Below are positions 12,901 through 24,200 of a DNA stretch of 64,000 nucleotides, piece after piece. Position 1 is the stretch's first letter, and every line of letters begins with the position of its first letter. The notes beneath the pieces were generated by a model that was given only the letters and a program-made list of their open reading frames with translations, was not told the origin of the DNA and made no database searches. Source of the stretch: Dimorphilus gyrociliatus (taxonomy: Eukaryota > Annelida > Polychaeta > Dinophilidae); assembly GCA_904063045.1 (NCBI GenBank), contig CAJFCJ010000025.1:1023955-1087954 (forward strand), given 5' to 3'. Position numbers and translations under genes: made by a program.

Positions 12901-15900
12901 CGGTATGGTTCGAATCTTTTATGGATACTTTTGGACATGAGGTTTACATTGGGAAAATATCACTTGATCGAAATTGCTCTACCTACGAAACTGAAATTAA
13001 TGTTAATTGTACGTTTGAATCGGAAATCATTTGCGGCTATATTATTGAATATGAAAAACACGGATACTCTTGGACAAGGATTAAAAAGAGCACTTCAGTC
13101 AATAATGGTCCAAAAATGGATCATACCCTCCAAAACACTAGTTAGAAAAACATAATGTATTTCCATAATATATAAAAAATATTTCGTTTCATCCAATAGA
13201 TGGATTCAGTATGGTGACTCGAGGTTTGGTGGGAACAGAGGGCGATATTGCCAGAATGTCTTCTCCACTATTTGTTCCAAAGTCTAAATTCGCATGTCTT
13301 TCATATTACTATCATATGTTTGGGAGTATGTTAGGAAAATTAATAATATATTTCCAATACACAAGTCTGTAGGATATTATAAAAGAATCTTCATCTTGAT
13401 AACTAACCTTCTTTTATACAGATAAACTTATACGTCGGGCATTTCAACATGAGTTTAACCAAGGCGATGTATGGCTCCACAACGAAATTCTTATTCGTAA
13501 TCAACAAAATGTAGAAATGAAAGTGATCTTTGAAAGTATTCGCGGTTTTGATAGAAGTAATAAAATGGCATTGGATGATATTTCTTTCTATAATGGATTT
13601 TGTCAAACTCTTCAAGGTTTCCTCCAATCCTTTTTTCATTCTTACACAACAAAATCACTTTATATTCATGCAGCTCAATGCCTCAATTCGAGCTTTCAAT
13701 GCCAAAATGGCCAATGTATTGACAAGAGTCTGGTTTGCAACGGAGAAAGCGAATGTTTCGACGGAAGTGACGAAAGCAATTGTTCCGATTGCCTACATGA
13801 CATTCAAGGCAGATTCTACACAGGAAAACTTTCAACAACCGAATCTGGAAAGAGATGCATGAGTTGGAAAGAGGCTGTTGGCGAAACGCAAACCACCATC
13901 TCAGTAGAGACGGGAGAGACGAGTTTGACAGAAATGAAAAACTATTGCAGAAACGTTAACGGAAAGAAATCTCCTTGGTGTTACGTATCAAAAGAAAGAT
14001 GGGAATTCTGCAGCATTTCCAATTGCGGTACAAAGATTGATATTCCAATTCAAAAAATATCTCTTTCGCTTGAAACGAAAGAAACAATAAACTGTAAATA
14101 TTTGCAGAATGCCGAGAAAATCAATACAGATGCAACAATTCGGCTTGTATTTCTTCAAAACAAAGATGCAATGGAATATCGGAGTGTCCTCATAAAGACG
14201 ACGAAGAATCGTGCAGTAAGAATTCACAAGAACGTTCTTTCTAAGTTTAAAATCATAATTCCACTTAGATTCAACGATATCATGCGACTTTGACGATCCT
14301 TTTATGTGTGGATATTCAATAATACCATCCGATAATGGTTATAGATGGTTTAGATTTAATTTTAAAACGCCATCGGTAAACACGGGACCACACGCCGATC
14401 ACACAACAATCAATAAAACAGAAAGAGGTTAACAACTAATCATATTTAAAGCTGTATCACTACATAAGAATTCTCTTTTCAAGGTTTTTACATGTACGTC
14501 GAATCAACGCAGGAAGGAACATTTTTGAAAGGAGGGGATGAAACATATCTACTAAGTCCTCTCTCTCATATTTACGGAAATTTTTGTCTCAAATTCTTTC
14601 ATCATTTAAAAGGCAGAGATATAAATATATTGAGAGTATACAGAAAGATTGGAGACATATATTCTCCATTAGGAAAACTAGAAGGTCAATCACAGAAATA
14701 TATTTGGAAATCATCGGAATATACAGTCAATAAAATCACTCATCAGATAGTATTTCATTATATTAGAGGAGTTGATTTCAGAAATGACCCTGGTATTGAT
14801 GATGTTCTCCTATATCCTGGAAATTGTAAAAGTAACCAACATTAACATTCACAACATTCTCTTTATTTCATACTGATTTTAATGCCAAAACATTCCGTTC
14901 AGCTCATCGAACTTGTTCACATTTTGAATTTACTTGTTCCAATGGCCACTGCATCAACAACACTTACACTTGCGATGGATACGACAACTGTGGCGACTTT
15001 TCAGATGAACTAGTCTGCGGTATAACACCTCCTTCATTCCTATTATTCATTTAATCTATTCCATTTCTTTCCTCTCCTCTTCCTATAGAAACGGAATGCA
15101 AGAGATCTTTGCAAGAACAATGGTATATAGGGACGAGAAATGTTTCGCAAACTGGCAAAAAGTGTCTCTACTGGAGGAACATGTCAAACTCTTTCAAGAT
15201 TCCCTATCGTTTCCCGGATGAAAGTCTGCAAAGTGCGGAGAATTATTGCAGAAATCCAACGAATAGAACGTTTGGTCCTTGGTGTTACGTTGATAAAGAG
15301 AGTGAAATGTGGGAATACTGCAATATCCCTAAATGTTCAGGTTTGTAGAATCAATAAGTTGAATAATAAAGAAAGTAAAGGAAAGTTGCAATCAGTTTTC
15401 CAAAGTTGTCAGTCGAACGAATTTCAATGCGCGAATGGAATGTGCATTGATAAAAAACACTTGTGCGACGGAGTAAACGACTGCAACGATAGATCGGACG
15501 AAATGGAGATTTGTGGATCGGCGTACAACATCTCGTGTGATTTCAGTGATCGTTATATGTGTGGCTACACAGACGATAGTCCTAATTGGAACTACAGATT
15601 TCAAAGGAAAGGTTCTTTTGATGGTTCAGTGCAATCAGTAATTCGGCTTTTAACTACAAAATGGGACGAGTGTTTTCATGAGGATACGGCTGGAATTGAT
15701 TATGAAGGAAATGTTCAGATTCGAAGTGATGGAATCACTTGTCAGAAATGGAATGTGCAATTTCCTACTGCGCACGCTTTTTATATGAATGAGTTTTTCC
15801 CTGAAAAAAGTGTAGCCAAAGCTGAAAATTATTGCAGGTAATAAATTGTTTTCTCATGCAATGAAAGTGTAAAAATGTCTTTTCTTCTCAGAAATCCAGC

Positions 15901-18900
15901 TGTCTATGTTCCTGGAAAGAAGTATTCTCTTGCTCCACATTGCTTGTCGTCCGATCCAGAGATTTCCTATTATAGATATTGCTCTATTCCATTATGCAAA
16001 AGTAGTTTAAATGTTTTCACAGAATTTCTGATCTGTTTACAAAATTCATGCAATTAGATACATTTATAAAGACAAAACCATCGACTGAACAAGGCCAAAT
16101 AGCCAAATTCAACAGTCCTAAAAGTCAAGGCTTTGGAGACTCATGTATCCAATTCGCTTACATGTTGATTGGAGATGACGCCGGATCTCTAAAATTAATG
16201 TGCAGCTAATTTTTGTATCCTTATCTTCCCTATTTTTTTCAGAGTTAAATCTGTTTTTTGAATTGTTAAACAGGTTGAATACTAACAGCACCACTCGTTT
16301 GTTGTGGTTTACGGAGGGTAAGAAGGCGTCAACTTGGATTGAGGCGTCTGTTGATTTCACATCGAATGACGAATTCTATTTGACTTTCCAAAGCGAATCT
16401 GGATTGAAAAGTCCAGGCGTCGCGTTGAAATACGTGAATATCCGACGAGGTTTCTGCCATATTCAAAGTAATCATCATTGAATGATTTTGCCAAAGAGCA
16501 CAATTTATTCTATAATGAAAATATTGTTTGCAGACGATTGCGTAGGAAAATTTTCATGCAAATCTGATTCGAAATGTATAGAATTATCAAAAGTTTGCGA
16601 CCATCTTGTTGATTGTATTGACGAATCTGATGAAGTTTCGTGTAGTAAGTTTCCGTCCACTTTATCTTCAAGCTTGAGAATTTGACTTTTTATTTGCGAA
16701 TTTTCTATTCAGAATGTTTGGATGACGAATACAAATGTAGGAATGGAAAATGTGTCAGTCGTAATAAATTACTCGATGGCATAAATGATTGTTATGATAA
16801 CTCGGATGAAGATCATTCAAACCTCGATAGTCTAATTAGGGAAAAGAAAAATTGGAAGAATATAAAAGTGTTTGAAAAGAACAGCAATTTTCTAATTAAT
16901 CAAACCATGTTTGCGGAAAAGGATTGGGAGCCAAAGATAAATGGAGCTCACTTTGTCAGATTTCTCACTGAAATGAGTCATCAAAGATCTGACTTAATAT
17001 CAGAGTTTGTTATAATTTTTTCTATTGTTTGTCCTTTTCATTAGAGTTGCGTTTTGTTTTTGCAGTTGCGATTGGAGAGGAAGCCCGTGCAAGTACCAAA
17101 ATGTTAAAATATTAGATAGATTTACGGATCATGGTCAATGCTTTTCGTTCAGTCGGAAAGGAGATAATGATACTCTTCTCGTTACAGAATCAGGTTGACT
17201 TTGGTCCCTTCAAAATTTTCTTTCAAGATCTTTTTTGGTCGATTGTTTTAGAATTAAATTTTAACTGAGTTGTGTTTCAGGTGCTCAAGCCGGACTGAGA
17301 TTGACTTTGAATATCGAATCGTACGAATACATGATTGGTCCTCACACCAATAAAGGAATTAAAGTATTGTCGTCCAAATCTTCTGTTATTCTTCTGATGT
17401 ATCTACGTTTCCTGTTTCTTTTCAGGTTTACTTGCACGATGCAAATGAAACACCGAGAATAAATCATTTAGGATTCTCGTTAGCTCCTGGCTTTCACCAT
17501 TCTATTGCCATAAAGAATACGAAGGTTTCACATAGTTTTATCTGTCTAATGCCACGTATGATAACGTTGCTTGTTTGTTTCGCTACAGGTTTTCAATCTG
17601 GAAAAGCCGTGGGGAAATTGTGGAAGAAGTGAATTAACACATTTTGCAGACTACTCTCCGAATAAATGTAACATCGATTGTTCTATTAAAGATACATTAA
17701 ATAAGTGCAACTGTTTAGCTCCGTATATGAAAAGTGTAGCGAGTGAGTTTTTAGAGAATTTTGTTTGATTTAACACTTGAAGATTGTTTTTTTATTATCA
17801 AAAAGCCGATAATTTTTGTGGATTTGACGAATATTTTAACTGCATCCTTGTCGAACGTAAGCTATTGTGCTTTTTCTTTTCTTAGATATATTTTTATAAT
17901 CACTTTTAATAGCGGATGATCTTAGCGCTCCATTGAATGAATCCTGTAAATGCCAGCAAGCGTGTTATCAAAACATCTTTGAGGTTGGTTTTATACTTAA
18001 TTTGTGCCTTTCATATACTTTGACTAACTAATGATTGATATTAGCCAGTTATTTCGTCATCGGCGCTTTCGGAGCTAAGTGCCGAAAAGATATTACGGTT
18101 TGAAAATGAGTCTTTACGAAGAGAGTATGAACATGCTCTCGACGTAAGGGCTCGGTCTAGAATTAAGGACTATTCGGAGGAAGTTATAATCTTCTTCAAT
18201 TTGTCGAGTACTTTTGAGAATCTACAGGACTTTCTTATAAAAAATATTCCTTTATTTGAACCGAATGGAATTTCCTCTAAAATCAGCACAGGAACAGAAT
18301 TTATAATGAATATTGCTAATAAAGACATTGAAGTTTTTAACAAATGCCTGAATTCAACGCTAGAAGAATTTCAATCTAAAGTTTTAAAGAAAGTAGACAA
18401 AATTAAAAATGTTTTTCAACTGTTAAAAAATCAAATTCACTTATTTTCCTATTTGGAAACGATTCACGACGTTCATTTAAACATCGTAAAGAACTTGTTA
18501 AAAGAGTTCATAAGTCAATTAGATGATCTTCGACCGAGTGACAATTCTACTGCTTTTCAAACAACGATTCGAATATTACCACTCTGTTTAGCTAACACAG
18601 AGAGTATTCAGTTATATCTTTTAAATTTAACCGATAATCTCTTAAATAATACAATAAGAGCTAGTCTCTCTGAGGATCTTTTCGACGAAGTGAAAGACTA
18701 TCTAGACTGCTTTGAAAATATTTCAAGAATTATCGTCGACTCTAGAGACGCTCTTAATTTTGACCAAGCGTTTAATGAATATTTTGACGAAAGAAAGAAT
18801 ATGTTTAACGCAATTGGTATATCCAGTTTTGATGAAATAATTGAACAGGAGAAAGCACTGTTTTTGGAAATTATCCATTTATATCTTTCCGGTCAGAGCA

Positions 18901-19801
18901 TCATTAAGCTCTCTCGAAAATATCCAACAGATTTATTTGAAAAATCAAAGTTAACGGTTGATTCGTTTTCCGGAGCCGTAAGATATAAATTCACAGAAAT
19001 ATATAAAGTTAACATTGGACATTTAAAAAGTGAATTGTTAAAACGATACTCTAAAACTATAGAAATCGCTAAGACCCTGAAAGATATTTTAGGAGAAGAT
19101 AAGATTAGAGAAATAATAAATTCCTTTTCAATTTGGAAGAGATATTCATTATCTCTATTAAATAAAAAGGTCACTTTTACCAGGACCAGAGATAACACTC
19201 CTATTCAAACCGAAGATTTTAAAGTTATTGGTGAGGTGATAAAAGATAATGTAGGCCTATATTTAACGCCTATTACGAATAGTCTGAACCATTTTCAAGA
19301 GTTGGTAGACGGCTATATAGTGAGGTTGAAAATGTCGTTGGACGACGTTCTGGACATGTTTCACAGATATAAAAAAAAGGCCGAGTTGGGTTCGGATTTC
19401 GTTAAGGAAAATTTCCTCATCGTCGACGTTTTCTTTGGCGAATTAAGCTATTCGAAAATCACGCAGAGAAGGGCATTTAACATCGAAGAACTCTTAGGTA
19501 ATCTCTCTTTATATTATCACTTATACTGATAACTCTCTCTTCATTTCACTTCCATGTTTCAGGCAACGTTGGAGGTTTTATGGGTCTTTTATTAGGAGCC
19601 AGCGTTTTAACCGTCTTTGAGCTATTGGATTTGTTAATATATAACATTTTCGTAAAACTTTCAATATCTAAACAAGAGGAGAAGAGCGCGGAAAATTTTC
19701 CTAATCCATCAATGGAAAAGAGACATTCTCAGAATTATGTCACAAATTTCAATAAAGAATATACTAAAGATGGCGGATTCACATCTTTAAATAGATTTTA
19801 A
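8957..19801 (+). CDS. Giant modular DEG/ENaC channel, copy B (complete)
   Basis: A trimeric cation-channel subunit by family. Exons: 8957-9066, 9750-9991, 10120-10386, 10477-10825, 10891-11012, 11071-11316, 11378-11440, 11526-11681, 11753-12103, 12167-12277, 12354-12461, 12649-13140, 13200-13364, 13422-13616, 13674-14210, 14269-14427, 14484-14831, 14903-15019, 15089-15340, 15396-15837, 15892-16001, 16058-16199, 16274-16467, 16534-16644, 16713-17004, 17066-17193, 17281-17363, 17426-17524, 17589-17742, 17806-17856, 17913-17983, 18045-19497, 19563-19801. They sum to 7,959 bp in consistent phase: 2,652 residues. Order: HG motif, TM1 (~40-60), PAN (118-206), MAM, kringle, MAM, LDLa, two MAM, LDLa, kringle, MAM, LDLa, kringle, LDLa, MAM with nested kringle, two LDLa (to ~1893), ASC core (1894-2089), helical insert (2090-2573), GAS filter/TM2. 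The start chosen is the ATG 18 bp before [19 protein letters not shown]. The model is inference; transcripts would settle it. Confidence 0.88.
10120..10386 (+). other. PAN/apple-like module, copy B
   Basis: About 89 residues with a Cys pattern like PAN/apple domains: [33 protein letters not shown]. It is the first module after palm strand 1, so it marks where the finger is interrupted. The donor at 10387 is chosen because it keeps the phase needed by the next MAM exon; the nearer GT at 10373 does not. Copy C has a near-identical exon at 21348-21614. Confidence 0.6.
10477..11012 (+). other. MAM module 1, copy B
   Basis: Two exons show the MAM layout: an N-terminal Cys pair around [10 protein letters not shown], a [11 protein letters not shown] turn, [21 protein letters not shown], then [20 protein letters not shown] and a closing Cys. 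MAM domains usually mediate adhesion or receptor assembly. Confidence 0.85.
11071..11316 (+). other. Kringle module 1, copy B
   Basis: One exon encodes a full kringle: [52 protein letters not shown]. All six expected cysteines are visible. The copy C exon (22301-22546) is almost identical, introns included. Confidence 0.9.
11526..12103 (+). other. MAM module 2, copy B
   Basis: [20 protein letters not shown] and [15 protein letters not shown] are followed by a second exon with [19 protein letters not shown] and [19 protein letters not shown] before the last Cys. This part is diverged from copy C (22711-23279), although the exon structure is the same. Confidence 0.85.
12167..12277 (+). other. 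LDLa module 1, copy B
   Basis: A 111-bp exon encodes [37 protein letters not shown]: six cysteines and the DxSDE calcium-binding acidic cluster, the typical ~37-residue LDL-receptor class A module. Confidence 0.9.
12354..13616 (+). other. MAM modules 3 and 4, copy B
   Basis: Four exons encode two consecutive MAM domains. The 12649-13140 exon holds the second half of one (SLDRNC) and the first half of the next ([19 protein letters not shown]). MAM4 continues with [29 protein letters not shown] and [20 protein letters not shown]. The last part is converted with copy C; the first part is not. Confidence 0.8.
13674..14210 (+). other. LDLa 2 and kringle 2, copy B
   Basis: Single exon coding [20 protein letters not shown] then a kringle and a linker. 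It lies in a block nearly identical in A, B and C. The splice donor at the 3' end is uncertain: the phase demands the GT at 14211. Confidence 0.8.
14269..14831 (+). other. MAM module 5, copy B
   Basis: Exons 14269-14427 ([22 protein letters not shown]) and 14484-14831 ([58 protein letters not shown], final Cys). Nearly identical to copy A; the copy C counterpart is diverged until 26,263 and near-identical after it. Confidence 0.85.
14903..15340 (+). other. LDLa 3 and kringle 3, copy B
   Basis: Exon 14903-15019 encodes [35 protein letters not shown] (LDLa). Exon 15089-15340 encodes a kringle: [53 protein letters not shown]. Near-identical in all three genes. Confidence 0.88.
15396..16467 (+). 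other. LDLa 4 and MAM 6 with a kringle nested inside, copy B
   Basis: Exon 15396-15837 runs from an LDLa ([35 protein letters not shown]) to the start of a MAM ([18 protein letters not shown]) and, without a splice, into a kringle ([26 protein letters not shown]). The kringle finishes in 15892-16001. The MAM then resumes in 16058-16199 ([27 protein letters not shown]) and 16274-16467 ([31 protein letters not shown], final Cys). A complete module thus sits in a loop of another. Confidence 0.75.
16534..17004 (+). other. LDLa modules 5 and 6, copy B
   Basis: Exon 16534-16644 encodes a normal LDLa ([36 protein letters not shown]). Exon 16713-17004 encodes a degenerate one ([36 protein letters not shown]) lacking cysteines 4 and 6, followed by ~65 residues of charged linker that return to the channel finger. 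Confidence 0.85.
17066..17983 (+). other. ASC finger/palm core, copy B
   Basis: Exons 17066-17193, 17281-17363, 17426-17524, 17589-17742, 17806-17856 and 17913-17983 encode [64 protein letters not shown] and [13 protein letters not shown]. The first three are near-identical to copy A; from about 17,590 onward the two genes diverge. Confidence 0.9.
18045..19497 (+). other. Helical knuckle insert and last palm strand, copy B
   Basis: 1,453-bp exon. [17 protein letters not shown] opens it and [18 protein letters not shown] closes it; in between are about 400 residues of predominantly helical composition with no domain I can name. An early stretch ([17 protein letters not shown]) weakly resembles the closing palm strand, so the insert may have begun as a local duplication (speculative). 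Confidence 0.75.
19563..19801 (+). other. Pore and TM2 exon, copy B
   Basis: [20 protein letters not shown] (GAS filter, TM2), then a cytoplasmic tail of about 50 polar residues that shares nothing with A or C beyond the first residues. AATAAA motifs follow at 19972-19977 and 19981-19986. Confidence 0.9.
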
Positions 19802-19971
19802 CAGTTGAAATGAATAAGTATTCCATGACTTTGCTGCTCAAAATTAGAATTAAAAAACACTCACTCCTTTCACCTTTCCATCTTGCTTTGAATTCAATTA
19901 TGAAGATAAATAAGACTATTAAATGTATTATAAAGTTTCTATACGTGACATGTAAAATATAACAATATACT

Positions 19972-19986
19972 AATAAATTAAATAAA
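19972..19986 (+). promoter_or_regulatory. Candidate poly(A) signals, copy B
   Basis: Two AATAAA motifs (19972-19977 and 19981-19986), 170-185 bp after the stop codon of copy B in an AT-rich 3'UTR. Confidence 0.5.
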
Positions 19987-20567
19987 GGTGTTATTTCTAA
20001 TGTTTGATAAATGTTTTTCCAATTTCGGAATGGTTTTAGTTGATAAAATATTCATAAAATATTGTTGAATGTCACTTTGATCTTAAGTGAAAAATGTTAC
20101 AAAACGGTTTCCATGTTTGTTATCTTCGTACTCGAGTCAATTTTTACCGTTCAGTCCAAATGAAACAATCAACAATATTATTGTTAGTTCTGTTTATAGC
20201 TATCAACTCAACCGTAGATGTAGGTTCAATTGTACGAAAATCCTGGAAGGAGTTGTTCAGATAGGAGAGGGAAGATAAAAAGGGTTAAAGACTTTTGGAC
20301 AGCAGTTGGAAAATTGTGCGAAAGAGGCTACGGTCTATGCGAATCACGTAATAGGAAAGAAATATTTACATAAATATATTATAATACTTGCTCATATTCC
20401 ATTCGACATATTGCATAGAATGAATGATTAATTCATAATGTAATTTCCTTCAAGCTTATTTGTCCGCCATAATTAAATGACATAGACCTACCTCTTCCTA
20501 TGATCTTTTGCCACTGTCCTCTTCCTACCGTGAAAAAACACATAAAACAATAAACTTTTCAATAAGA
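19987..20567. other. Spacer between channels B and C
   Basis: About 580 bp of AT-rich sequence with the presumed promoter and 5'UTR of copy C. No protein-like frame and no clear TATA box. Confidence 0.5.
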
Positions 20568-21219
20568 ATGATTGAAAAGAAATTGAATTGGACAAGTTTA
20601 TTCTACGGATTTTCACAAGATACAACTTTTCACGGCGTTAAATATATTACTAAATCTAGTAAATTTCTATTAAGAAGGTAAGCATTTTCTTTAACATATA
20701 TATTCTCTTTCAGAGATCGTTACCTTTTCTACATAGATCTGTTCAATAAAAATGATCAACCAATAATCTCCAATAATATATAGTATACATATTGTTCTTT
20801 CCACAGCCTGAATGCATCGGTCAACATCGCGTAGATGCGCAATTCTATATCAATATCAATTATAGATAAAACAAAACATTGCTACTATAACCATAAACTA
20901 ATTAATTTATTGTTTACAACTTTCCCTATAAAACTAGACCCTAAAATAATTTCTTTTATCTCTTCTACTTTTTACAGAGTCGTTTGGGCAATTCTTGTTC
21001 TAGTCTTGTCAACATTCTTCTCTTACATCATTATCATCAGATTTATGGATTATTTCAATTATCCTAAAGCTGTTGATGTCGAAGTTTTGTATACTAAACA
21101 ACTCGAATATCCAGTTATTACACTCTGCAATCAAAACGTCTACAGAGCATCAGCAACTGTAGAAACGGGCGTCTTCGACGCTTTTGAATCATATTTTACT
21201 AAAACTACACAAAACAAAG
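20568..21219 (+). other. HG motif and TM1 exons, copy C
   Basis: Exon 1 encodes [10 protein letters not shown]. Exon 2 encodes [20 protein letters not shown] (TM1) and the YPKAVDVEV palm strand. Exon 1, the intron and the TM1 half are diverged from copy B; from 21,072 onward the sequence becomes almost identical. Confidence 0.92.
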
Positions 21220-24200
21220 GTACGCCTCTAGTTGTACCTATTCATATTAATAATTATTAATTATTAATCCTATCTGCCTAATTATCTTTATGATTTTTAT
21301 GTAAATTTCTCTCTGTAACTTACCAATTCCAATATTTCTTCACTTAGATACAGAGTGTCAAGATGGTTTTCAAGTGCTTCTCAATAGCGTCCTAATTCAC
21401 CCTAGTAGCGTCTTCATTTCGGAAATTCACGTAAATGTAACGCCTGGTGTTTGCAAATATACTTGTCTCAATTTGGCTTCGATTTCCTGCAATTCACTTT
21501 TATACTATCGATCAAATTTGACGTGTCTCTTACTTCAATCAAGTCATAAAACCCCAAATACTCTTTTACAAAATTTCCAAGGCGTCGATTACTACTCAAG
21601 GTCAAGACGCGACAGTCAGTTTACAATTACACCTTCTTCTTTACCTTTCCACTATTATTCCTTTAATTCTCCTTCATTAATCTATTCAATGTGACACGTT
21701 TCAGGCAAAGAGAGCTTTTGCTCTTTCGATTTAGACTTTTGCAACTTTCATCAAGTCAAATTTGACGATATCGACTGGCAGAGAAGAAAACTTGGCAATA
21801 TTCAAACTCTTTCCGGACCGGACAACGATCATACAACCGGATCCGGATATTTTCTCTTTTTGGAGGGGGGCAAAGAGCAAATGGGACGTTTAATTTCGTC
21901 TTGGCATTCGGCGAAAACTTGGAAGACGAGCTGCGTTACTTTCTATTACTTCATGTATGGATCATCGGTTAATAAATTACAGTTTTACGTTGTTGACCCT
22001 GACAACTATAGTTATAAACTTTGGGAAAAATCCGGATGTCAAGGCAAAAGATGGTCAGTTGAACGAAACGGAAACGTCAATGCAAAAGTATTGCCTAAAC
22101 CATTGTGTTTTCTTTAACAGGCGAAAAGCGAGTGTCAGTGTAAACCTTGAATTGTTCCAAATTCGGTTCGATGGCTACACCGGAAGAGCAGATCGCCACG
22201 TTATTGCTGTCGATGACGTGTCTATCAAGCAATGCGATAGAGGTAACGATGGAATATCGATTCAAAACTGCTCTATTCTATTCATAATTATGATTTTCAG
22301 AGTCGCAAGATTGCAGAAATGATAAAACGGGAGATTTATACAGAGGAAATCAATCATTTAGTATAAATAATAGACGTTGTTTATACTGGAATGATGTTCA
22401 TTCTGTCGAGTTGTTGTTCTTTGAGGACGAAACAATTCGGCAGACTAAAAACTTTTGTAGGAATCCTGGAGGTAGAAAATCCGAACCTTGGTGTTTCGTA
22501 CAACGAAACCCTCTTCTTTGGGAATATTGTAATATTCCTTTATGCGGTTCGTAAGCAAATGAATAGTTTCATTAAAACAGAATGTGTCTTTTAAATTATT
22601 ATCTTATTTTGTTAGACTCAAAGGAAAAGGTAAAGATTGAAATTGAAGGTAAAAGAAGATGAATATATCGATTCATATTGGATGATATTTGTTTTGCTGT
22701 TTAAATTTAGAATCGTCGGTTGACTGTAATTTTGAAAAGAGTTCTATTTGTGGTTATGATAAAAGTTCTAACACAAATGATTTCATGTGGACTCTAAGGA
22801 ATGGAAGTTCAACCCATGATCACCTTGGCCCAACAATGGATAAGACATTTTACAGTCCATTAAAGGGTAAGCATAACCATTTTTTAATGACAACATTACG
22901 AGATTAAAGACTATAGACAATTGAATAGGAAATTTCATGATGGTTGATAGTAGATATGCCGTTGAGAATTCAATAAGTTGGTTAGAGTCACCACCCGTAC
23001 TGTTGAAAGTTTCGTGCTGTTTGAAATTTTACTTTTGCAAGAGAGGACAGATAAACTTACGATTGTTTTTAATCAAAGATAATAATATACGTACTCCTCT
23101 AGATGAAATTATTGAAACAGCAAACTCCTGGAAATTGAAAACAGTAAATATTAACAAGTGGAAAAGAAGCTTGTTGATGTTTGTTAGAGTTTTATTCGAA
23201 GCGGAACATAAATTTGGATTTGATAGTACAATTGCAATAGATGAAATAGAGCTGCAAAGAAGAAATTGTCGTTTGGAAGGTAGATTAACAGAGAGAGAAC
23301 TGTAGATTTCAAGTCAGTTTATCTAAAATGAGGCAGCCGATAAGGACAAAGGAATTATTTAGAATTTTTTAGTCTTTTTACTACTATTCACTTTTTGTTA
23401 TGTTTTAATTGACACATTTATTAATAGCTTTGAAAAGACTAGCCTTGTTTAGGTGAGCTGAACTGAAATCTCTTTAAACCCTATACTTTTATTACTGTAC
23501 ACCCTATAAATTTTATACAACTTCTTTGTAGAAGTCTCATTTACATACTTGATTCTTTCAAATACAAAATACTTGCAGAATGTAAAACAGACGAATTTAA
23601 ATGCAGTAATGGTAGATGTATCGACGGTAAAAAAGTTTGTAACGGCAATAACGACTGCTTCGACTATAGTGATGAAGAATTGCCTTGTTGTGAGTAGTTC
23701 TACTGGCAAAGTATTTGACCCAGATTTATTAATCATTAATTATTAAAGAATTAATATCTAACTACGTATGTTAAGTAACAAGCCGTTGTTCGTGTCTTTT
23801 TTTAGTCCTCCTCTTTGACGTCATGATCCTATATAGATTTTCTTTAATTATTCCCAATATCTTAAAGATTATTATTAATTTAGGCTTTTTCATCTCTTTT
23901 CTCAATTAAAATTAATGACTACTCCCCTTAACATATGCTCTTTCACTCTCCATAGCAACATTTCAATGCAACTTTACTGGAAAAACTTCTTGCAGTTACG
24001 TAATGGAGCATATTCTTCATTATTACAAATGGGAAAAGACTAATGAATCAAATTGTTCGATTTTTACATGAACAAGTTTTCCATACACTTGATTACATAG
24101 AGAATTTTTCTTTAATTGCAGTCGGCTTTATGAAAGTATTCTCCTATGGTCCTAAAGTTACTTCTTATGCAATTCTGAGGTCGCCTTCCATTAATACAAG

